Of a DNA stretch of 64,000 nt, positions 58,356-64,000 are shown piece by piece; the stretch's first letter is position 1; each line of letters opens with the position of its first letter. The DNA is from Bog-473 sp963745665. GTDB taxonomy: Bacteria; Actinomycetota; Acidimicrobiia; Acidimicrobiales; RAAP-2. The notes under the pieces were generated by a model. The model saw only the letters and a program-made list of their open reading frames with translations. It ran no database searches and was not told the origin of the DNA. The DNA lies in NCBI GenBank assembly GCA_963745665.1, contig CAVUYE010000002.1, forward strand, positions 1,178,001-1,242,000, written 5' to 3'. The position numbers and the translations under genes are program-made.

Positions 58356-58839
58356 CCGTGCGGGCGCTCGCGCCGGTCCCGAGCTTCCGCCCCTCGGTAC
58401 ATCGCCAAGCCCTGAGGGCGGTTCATGTCAGTGGCCCATCCACTCGACATTCGTGCTCTGTCATAGGTAGTCGGCACGCTGCCCCTGGGGGTTTAGGTGC
58501 TCGAGCCGTCCAGGTCGAAGGGGGATTGTGGGCGCGTGCCCCAGCGGGGCCCGCGTCAAGCGCCCGACGACCGCATTGCGCCTGCATGTGCTGCCTCGCC
58601 AACTTTCACTCCCGTCGGCGGACCGCCTCCGCCGGAGGAAAAGGAAATCGTAGCCCGGCTACGCCCGTTGAGAAGGAATGTCAGGTGCCAGGGCAGCCGG
58701 GGGCCTCTCGCTTCGATCACCGCCGTGGAGCCGACGAAGCATCCATTGCGTACAGATGGCCAACAACGCAATAATACTGTGTTGATCCCTGCTGTTAGCG
58801 ATGGCCGTCGCACCGAAACAGCGTCAGGCGGTGGCGAAC
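58356..58839. other. 484-base gap upstream of pilB without a supportable gene
   Basis: It must hold the pilB promoter; a TACCTATGAC-like stretch on the - strand near 58460-58470 could contain a -10 box but has no clear -35. A short A/T-rich patch lies at 58765-58795. Open frames in it have no protein-like composition. Confidence 0.5.
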
Positions 58840-59079
58840 TCATTCCCCGCGGCCCGCTCGGTTCCCCATGTGCCAGGCGTGACAGAAATCGCACTGGTAC
58901 ACGGTGAGGTCCGCTCCGGACTCGCGTCGGCGCTCGTCGGCGGCTCCCAGTGCGGCTCGTTGCGAGGCATAGGAGGTCTTCGCAGCCCCGTCGGCCCGCC
59001 AGTGGGCGCCCAAATTCGGGATCGGGGACGCCTCGGGGTCGCGCCAGGTGGGCTTGCGTCGGTTCCGGCGGCGGGCCAT
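58840..59079 (-). CDS. Small CxxC protein of unknown function
   Basis: 79 residues from ATG 59079: a basic N-terminus ('MARRRNRRKPTWRDPEA'), then 'AKTSYASQRAALGAADERRR' and 'LTVYQCDFCHAWHMGNRA'. The single CxxC followed by WH resembles one half of a zinc ribbon and recurs in small actinobacterial proteins. A nucleic-acid or zinc role is a guess. An alternative start lies three codons earlier (59088). Confidence 0.65.
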   Translation of the reverse strand: MARRRNRRKPTWRDPEASPIPNLGAHWRADGAAKTSYASQRAALGAADERRRESGADLTVYQCDFCHAWHMGNRAGRGE

Positions 59080-59287
59080 GCCCGCCATTCTCGCGGCACT
59101 GGCTGATTCGAGAGGCCCCGACGCGCCTCGGTTCGACAGAGAGGGAAGGGGGTCAAACCCGGCGCGTCGGGACTCCCTCCAGCCTACGACGGCGATTCGT
59201 CTCTGAGCGCAGATTGTCCGTTTCGGGCAAAGCACCTCCGGTCATCGCCTGTTGGCCCGACCTGCGGCGCTCTGCCACCATGGCTCC

Positions 59288-59614
59288 ATGGCCAAAACCG
59301 TCATTGTGAAGCTGACCGACGACATCGACGGCGGAGATGCTGACGAGACGATCTCGTTCGCCCTCGAAGGTCGGTCCTTTGAGATCGACGTAAGTTCCGA
59401 CAACGCCGCCCGGTTGCGCGCTGCGCTCGAGCCCTTCATCGCCAAGGCGCGAGTGCGCGGCGGATCCGTTCCCCGGCCGGCCCCGGTCGAGACGATGTAC
59501 TCCAAGTTGCACGACGACGAGAAGGCCCGGTTCCGGGCCTGGGCCGACATGCCAACGGCACGCCGGATCAGCGATGCGCGCGTGAAGGCGTGGGTCGCCG
59601 CCGGCAAGCCCTAG
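59288..59614 (+). CDS. Lsr2-like nucleoid protein
   Basis: 108 residues. The N-terminal dimerisation domain is clear: 'MAKTVIVKLTDDIDGGDADE', 'TISFALEGRSFEIDVSSDNA' and 'RLRAALEPFIAKARVRGG'. The C-terminal DNA-binding part is shortened to 'RFRAWADMPTARRISDARVK' and lacks the RGR hook that Lsr2 inserts into the minor groove of A/T-rich DNA. It may bind DNA differently, or be an Lsr2 paralogue that modulates another Lsr2. The frame is intact. Confidence 0.85.
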   Translation: MAKTVIVKLTDDIDGGDADETISFALEGRSFEIDVSSDNAARLRAALEPFIAKARVRGGSVPRPAPVETMYSKLHDDEKARFRAWADMPTARRISDARVKAWVAAGKP

Positions 59615-59647
59615 CGACCCGCCGCTCCGGAGGGCTTCACCGTCTCT

Positions 59648-59929
59648 CTACAGGCTGAGCAGCCCGTACGTGTTGCAGAGGCCCATGGCGTCAATGAGCA
59701 GGAACGCCGCAATGACGGCGACCACGACCGGCGCCGTCCAGCGCCGCTTTGCGCTGCGGGACACGGGTGGCATGTACCAAAGCGGCAAGGCGCCGCCACC
59801 AATGACCCACGGAAGAGCTGGGGCGTCGGCGTCGTCGGCGAGCGGGGCGCACGATTCCGCACCCAGGGCGAGGGCCGTCAGCTCTTCGTCAGTCAGGGGG
59901 TCTTCGTGGAGGGAATCCTCGGGTTGCAT
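59648..59929 (-). CDS. Small single-helix membrane protein
   Basis: 93 residues from ATG 59929. An acidic N-terminal half ('MQPEDSLHEDPLTDEELTAL') precedes one C-terminal helix 'WTAPVVVAVIAAFLLIDAMG' behind a basic 'SAKRRW', so the N-terminus should be inside. No family is recognised. A start at 59965 is possible. It is divergent from the DUF2510 gene. Confidence 0.6.
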   Translation of the reverse strand: MQPEDSLHEDPLTDEELTALALGAESCAPLADDADAPALPWVIGGGALPLWYMPPVSRSAKRRWTAPVVVAVIAAFLLIDAMGLCNTYGLLSL

Positions 59930-59974
59930 CGCTTTGGAGGCTACCGTCGAAAGCCGCAGAGGCACACGCGACCC

Positions 59975-59980
59975 TATAGA
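59975..59980 (+). promoter_or_regulatory. -10 element TATAGA before the DUF2510 gene
   Basis: TATAGA ends 9 bases before ATG 59990, so the mRNA would have almost no leader. No clear -35 is visible. Confidence 0.4.
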
Positions 59981-59989
59981 GGTGGCCTG

Positions 59990-60715
59990 ATGGTCGAAGA
60001 AGACGCTGCAACCTCGTCACAATCGGGCACGGTTCCGGACACGGACTGGCATCCAAGAGGCGCGGCCCCCAAGGATCCCGGCTGGTACCCCATCGGGACG
60101 AGCCCGAACGACCAGTCCTACTGGGACGGCACGACCTGGACGGGCAGGCGCCACTGGACCGTCAACGGGTGGGTCGAGGACCGCTCGTCCGCACCGGGGC
60201 GACGGATGTCGGCCAATCCCTATGCGCCGCCCGCGACGACCCACGCCTTCGCCCATGCCCACGCCGAGTCCAGTCCGACCTCCCTGAACATAGGTGTGTT
60301 GCTCCTCCTGGTCAGCGGGATCGCCCTCATGCTCGGTTCGATCGGATCCTGGATACGCGTCAGCGGTGCGGTCGGCAGCCTGACGTTTCACGCCTCCCTC
60401 AACGGCATCGACCCCGGCATCTCACAGTTGATCGGCGTGAACGGGTACGTCACCTTCGTCGGGGGCATCGTGTTGCTGGTCTTCGGTGGGCTTGCGCTCA
60501 CCAACGACGAGTGGTACCTGGCTGTGCTCACCTTCCTGGTGGCCGGCGCCACTCTGGTGTTCGCCATCTACGACATGTTCCGCATCGTGCAGAAGATCTC
60601 GAACGTCCACACGTCTGCGCAATCGAGCATCAGTATCGGGGCCGGATTGATCTGCATCCTGAGCGCCGCGGTGCTGGCGGTCATCGTGACGCTCGTGCGC
60701 CTCGCGTCCAGATAG
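59990..60715 (+). CDS. DUF2510 domain membrane protein
   Basis: 241 residues. 'DPGWYPIGTSPNDQSYWDGT' followed by 'TWTGRRHW' is the DUF2510 motif common at the N-terminus of actinobacterial membrane proteins. Four helices follow ('IGVLLLLVSGIALMLGSIGS', 'GYVTFVGGIVLLVFGGLALT', 'YLAVLTFLVAGATLVFAIYD', 'GAGLICILSAAVLAVIVTLV'). The role is unknown. It converges on the HtrA-like protease. Confidence 0.8.
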   Translation: MVEEDAATSSQSGTVPDTDWHPRGAAPKDPGWYPIGTSPNDQSYWDGTTWTGRRHWTVNGWVEDRSSAPGRRMSANPYAPPATTHAFAHAHAESSPTSLNIGVLLLLVSGIALMLGSIGSWIRVSGAVGSLTFHASLNGIDPGISQLIGVNGYVTFVGGIVLLVFGGLALTNDEWYLAVLTFLVAGATLVFAIYDMFRIVQKISNVHTSAQSSISIGAGLICILSAAVLAVIVTLVRLASR

Positions 60716-60787
60716 CCGTCGCGGAGGCCACTGACGCCGGACACCGGCGGGCAGCCTCCGCGAACAAGGCGGATCTTGTGGTGGGCG

Positions 60788-62495
60788 CTACTGCGGAGGC
60801 CCCGACGAGAGTTGCACCGTGGCGGTGTGGGTCTGCCCGGACCCGTCAGTCCATCCGATGCTGACCTTGTCGCCCGGGTGGTAGGCGCTGATGGCGCTGG
60901 TGAGGGCATTGGCCGTGCTGATCGTCGTACCGCCGAGTGATGTGATCACGTCCCCCTCGGCGAGGCCGGCTTCCTGAGCCGGGCCGTTGGTGACGACGCT
61001 GGCCACAGACGCCCCGGCGACAGTCGATCCGGTGTTGCCGGAGTTGCCTCCGAAGAAGCCACCGAAGCCGCCGCCGCTGTTGCCACTGTTGGCAGAACTG
61101 CTGTCGCTGGCGTTGATCTCGACGCCGAGGAATGCTGTCTCACCGATGTGCACGGTGGACGAGCTCGAGCCCGCCTCAATCGCCCGGGCCAGGGAAAGGG
61201 CGGTGTTGATCGGAATGGCGTAGCCCTGATTCCCCGACGACTGGTTGTTGGACTGGAACGAGAAACCGGCCGAGGCGGCCGTGTCGATCCCGAGCACCTC
61301 GCCTGAGGTGTCGACCAGCGCGCCGCCCGAGTCTCCGGGCTGAATGTCCGCGTTGGTCTCGATGAGGCCGCTGAGCTGCTCGGAGGTGCCGTCACCCTCG
61401 TCGCTGGCGGTAATCGACTGGTTGAGCGCCGTCACGGTCCCGCCCGCCGCGCTCGGCGTCCCGCCCGTGCCGCCGGCGTTTCCGACGCCGACGATGTCTT
61501 CTCCCACCGAGGCGTTCGACGAGTTGCCGAGCGTCGCCGTCTGCAGGCCGGAGGCGTTGTGGAGCTGGAGCACCGCGATGTCCTTGGTCCGGTCGTACCC
61601 GACGACGCTGGCGGTGTACGTCTTGTTGTTCCCGATGTCGGTGACGCTGATGCTGGTGGCCCCGTCGATGACGTGGTTGTTCGTCAGGATCACGCCGTTC
61701 GAGGAAAGCACGATGCCCGTGCCGGCGGCCTGCTCCTGCTGGTACCCGAGCGTCGTGTTGATGTCGACGAGGCCGGGGTCGATCTTCGAGGCGATGGCGT
61801 TCGCGTCACTCGGGCCGGAGGAGTTCGACGAGCCCGAACTGCCGCTGCCCGTGTTGCCTGTGCTGCCGGAGGACCCGCTCCCGATACCCCCGCCGTTCCC
61901 GAAGGGGGATCCGTTGCCGAAGGGACTGTTCGAGGAACCGGAGCCACCGGAAGAACGTGAGCCTCCGGAACTCGAGGGGAGGCCGCGTGCTGCCCGATGT
62001 CGGGCTGAAGGCCTGCGTGCTACTCCCACCGGTGGTCGTGGCGTGACCGATGCCGATGCCGGCGCCGAGGACTGCTAGCGCGGCCGCTCCGGCGAGGAGG
62101 CCGTTGCGGACGCGGTGACTGGTGCTCGCTGCCGCGGGAGCCGGGGCCGCGGGGGTTGACCACATCGGGGCGCCCGGGTCGGTGGGCGGGGGGCCGCCGA
62201 AGGACGCCGTCGGCGGGTCACCCAGCATCGGATTGCCGGCCAGCGCACCCATGGCGTAGGTGCCCTGGGGCGGGGTCGAGGCGGTAGCCGGAGTCGCGTC
62301 CTGGGCCACGCCCCTCGGAGGGGTGTCGGGCTGTTGGGGGAGCGGCAAGGGTTGCTCCGGCACCGGGGGCGATGCGGCCGGCAGGGGAACGGCGGCCTGG
62401 TTCGTGACCTCAGGGGTGGCGGTGGTCGGAGGAGTCTCCGGAAGCGGGTCGGTCACGGGCCCCTGTGTCGTCTCGTCGTTCTGGTCCTCTGTCAT
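60788..62495 (-). CDS. HtrA/DegP-like membrane serine protease with PDZ domain (one frameshift)
   Basis: The start ATG 62495 ('MTEDQNDETTQGPVTD') leads a Pro-rich cytoplasmic segment of about 130 residues. One helix follows ('GLLAGAAALAVLGAGIGIGH'), then a Gly/Ser linker and the trypsin-like domain: His in 'ILTNNHVIDGA', Asp in 'DRTKDIAVLQL' and Ser in 'QPGDSGGALVD'. A PDZ domain ends it ('GPAQEAGLAEGDVITSLGGT'). One +1 shift near 61995, in the linker, splits the frame; corrected length is 568 residues. It resembles mycobacterial PepD-type proteases that guard the envelope under stress. Confidence 0.92.
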
Positions 62496-62724
62496 GTCGG
62501 CCTCCGTCTGAGTCCGGGCGGCCCGGGCTCTCCACGGCATCCATTTGACAGGTCATGCCTGTACGCCAGGTCAGAGAAAGTTATGACCGGGATAAATGTT
62601 GTCTGTGTGGGCTGCCCACCGCTGAAAACCCGCTTCGGCCTGCGGAATTCCTGCGGTGCGGTGTGTCGACGCGGGGTCAGGCCCGGAGTTTCGGGTCCGT
62701 AGCCGGGTCTACGCTTTGTGGACG

Positions 62725-62847
62725 ATGGACACCATCGGGGGGCCCGTGGAAGCTGCAATTTTCGACGCCGACAGCCTGGACGGCTTCGACGAGTCGACCC
62801 GGCGCTTCTTCTGGCGCAACGGAGCCGGACTGCTCGGACTCGCCTGA
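62725..62847 (+). CDS. Possible 40-residue protein with a twin-arginine-like end
   Basis: 'MDTIGGPVEAAIFDADS' is followed by 'STRRFFWRNGAGLLGLA' and a stop. The last part looks like the start of a Tat signal (S/T-R-R-x-F-F plus a hydrophobic stretch), yet the frame ends there. It stands 13 bases before the dioxygenase. It may be a small leader gene, a remnant, or the N-terminus of a protein cut by a frameshift. Support is weak. Confidence 0.3.
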   Translation: MDTIGGPVEAAIFDADSLDGFDESTRRFFWRNGAGLLGLA

Positions 62848-62860
62848 GCATGCGATCGAG

Positions 62861-63727
62861 GTGACGACGAGGCGCACGTCCGTCACCGTGGCGCCCGTGG
62901 CCGGTGCGTTGGGCGCCACCGTCATCGGTCTCGACCTGGCCCGGGTCTCCGAAGGGTCCGAGCTCGATGGCCTGCGCCGCGCTCTCGCCGAGCACCTCGT
63001 CGTCTTCCTGCCCGGGCAGGCGCTCGGGTTGGACGATCTCGAGCGGGTGACCGACCTGTTGGGCGGCCGCGACGTCACGCCCTTCGTCGATCCCCTCGAG
63101 GACCGGCCCTACGTGATCCGGGTGATCAAGGAGGCCGACGACGCCCTCAACTTCGCCAACGCCTGGCACAGCGACTTGAGCTATCTCCCGGCGCCGCCGG
63201 CCTATACCCTCCTGCACGCCTGGGACGTGCCGGCGTATGGCGGCGACACCGTGTGGTCGAACCAGTACCTGGCGTACGGGACCCTCTCGCGTGGGCTCAG
63301 GGCGACGTTGGACACGCTACGGGCCGTGCATTCGGCCGGCATGGCCTATGGCACGGGCGGCCTGCTCGACCAGGTCAAGGAGCTCACCTCAATGGCCATC
63401 GCCCCATCCACGGAGGCCTACGCCGAGCACGTCCACCCTGCCGTGACGGTCCACCCGGTGACGGGCAAGCCCGCGCTCTACGTCAATCCGGTCTACACGA
63501 CCCGCTTCGAGGGGTGGACGAAGGAGGAGTCGGCGACCCTGTTGGCCCACCTGTACCGGCACAGCATCAACGAGAACTTCACGTGCCGGCTGCGCTGGTC
63601 TGCGGGGACGCTGGCCATCTGGGACAACCGCTGCACCATGCACAATGCCCTGAACGACTACTCGGGTGTTCGTCGCGAGATGTACCGCACGAGCGTGAAA
63701 GGCGCGCTGCCGCTCGGGGTCAGCTGA
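62861..63727 (+). CDS. TauD/TfdA family Fe(II)/2-oxoglutarate dioxygenase
   Basis: 288 residues from GTG 62861: 'VTVAPVAGALGATVIGLDLA', the metal HxD in 'FANAWHSDLSYLPAPPAYT', 'YGGDTVWSNQYLAYGTLS', and the distal His and 2-oxoglutarate Arg in 'WDNRCTMHNALNDYSGVRRE'. It would hydroxylate a small substrate such as a sulfonate, an aryloxyacid or a related compound, using O2 and 2-oxoglutarate. The substrate is not predictable. The frame is intact. Confidence 0.9.
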   Translation: MTTRRTSVTVAPVAGALGATVIGLDLARVSEGSELDGLRRALAEHLVVFLPGQALGLDDLERVTDLLGGRDVTPFVDPLEDRPYVIRVIKEADDALNFANAWHSDLSYLPAPPAYTLLHAWDVPAYGGDTVWSNQYLAYGTLSRGLRATLDTLRAVHSAGMAYGTGGLLDQVKELTSMAIAPSTEAYAEHVHPAVTVHPVTGKPALYVNPVYTTRFEGWTKEESATLLAHLYRHSINENFTCRLRWSAGTLAIWDNRCTMHNALNDYSGVRREMYRTSVKGALPLGVS

Positions 63728-63750
63728 GGAGCGGTTGTGTCCCCGCAGGG

Positions 63751-64000
63751 TCAGAACGTGCGCGGGCGGCCCGAGGCCGACGAGCTCAGCCCCCAGTGGC
63801 AACGACGGCCGATCGTCTGTCTCGGCGCGGTGCCCGCGCCAATGGCCTCGGCCGACAGCGCGCGGTGCAGGCCGACTCCGAGGTCACCGGGACGTGCCTC
63901 GATCCCGCGCACCTCGACCCGCCATTCGTAGTCCTCGGACGTCAGCGCGCCGTCGGTGCTCATGATGGCGGCGTCCGGGCAGGCCTCGCGGACACGCGTC
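63751..64000 (-). CDS. C-terminal part of an unidentified protein (5' partial)
   Basis: The frame is open from the right edge ('REACPDAAIMSTDGALTSED') to a stop at 63751. An internal ATG (63963) could instead be the real start of a 70-residue protein. 'YEWRVEVRGIEARPGDLGVG' reads like a real beta-rich segment. No family is recognised, and it converges on the dioxygenase. Confidence 0.4.
   Translation of the reverse strand, partial: TRVREACPDAAIMSTDGALTSEDYEWRVEVRGIEARPGDLGVGLHRALSAEAIGAGTAPRQTIGRRCHWGLSSSASGRPRTF

Noticed and set aside
58556..58894. 112-codon - strand frame upstream of pilB
   Set aside because: Composition is not protein-like, there is no ribosome site, and it overlaps the better-supported CxxC protein.

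Overview
This 64 kb window is very G+C-rich and codes densely on both strands. It most likely comes from a monoderm actinobacterium, and class Acidimicrobiia is my best guess. The evidence is the mix of F420-type luciferase-like oxidoreductases, an Lsr2-like nucleoid protein, a DUF1214/sulfotransferase pair, an MptB-like polyprenol-phosphomannose mannosyltransferase, a P450, DUF2510 and RDD membrane proteins, many GTG starts and leaderless promoters. Taxonomy is inferred from gene content; no rRNA gene is present.

Layout. 1-6 kb: the 3' part of a giant surface protein with twelve Ig-like repeats and a YVTN propeller. 6-13.4 kb: a catabolic block with an acyl-CoA dehydrogenase diverging from crotonase, carboxylase beta, carboxylase alpha (biotin) and an AtuA-like DUF1446 protein. 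This gene set resembles the acyclic-terpene (Atu) pathway of pseudomonads. 13.4-21.7 kb: a channel-like membrane protein, a zinc alcohol dehydrogenase, ClpS, a TetR/NmrA pair, a DHA2 exporter with a GNAT, and an ABC-F protein. 21.6-34.9 kb: a Tat-exported peptide-binding protein, peroxiredoxin, secreted GH16 enzyme, ArsR/AHSA1 pair, PadR-controlled MacB-type ABC exporter, DUF1214/sulfotransferase pair and an MptB-like GT-C enzyme. 35-46 kb: an acidic small protein, tRNA-Gly(TCC), truncated hemoglobin, two crotonases, an RDD protein, VOC protein, aldo/keto reductase and LLM enzyme, then a restriction-modification-like module (m4C-type methyltransferase, a 104-residue protein and a PD-(D/E)XK candidate). 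46-51.6 kb: a secreted protein, a UbiB/ABC1 kinase and a P450-TetR-LLM operon with a clear operator. 51.8-58.4 kb: a compact type IV pilus cluster (pilD facing pilB-pilC-pilA-pilT-DUF429). 58.8-64 kb: a small CxxC protein, Lsr2-like protein, small membrane proteins, an HtrA protease and a TauD-family dioxygenase.

The most striking property of the window is not a gene. From about 10.37 kb to 38.4 kb nearly every long gene is broken by +1 frameshifts, while domains, motifs and start/stop overlaps stay intact. For the genes I traced codon by codon, removing single bases restores one frame that ends exactly at the expected overlapping stop, and a G on the + strand usually suffices. A few such shifts also occur near 39.0, 39.7, 41.7, 55.4 and 62.0 kb; 1-10.3 kb and 42-55 kb look clean. 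I read this as insertion errors in the sequence or assembly rather than pseudogenes or programmed frameshifting. I therefore annotate these loci as frameshifted CDS over their full span.

The best candidate for an undescribed system is the methyltransferase/nuclease-like module at 42.36-45.33 kb. A 7-bp tandem repeat sits just upstream of its nuclease-like gene.
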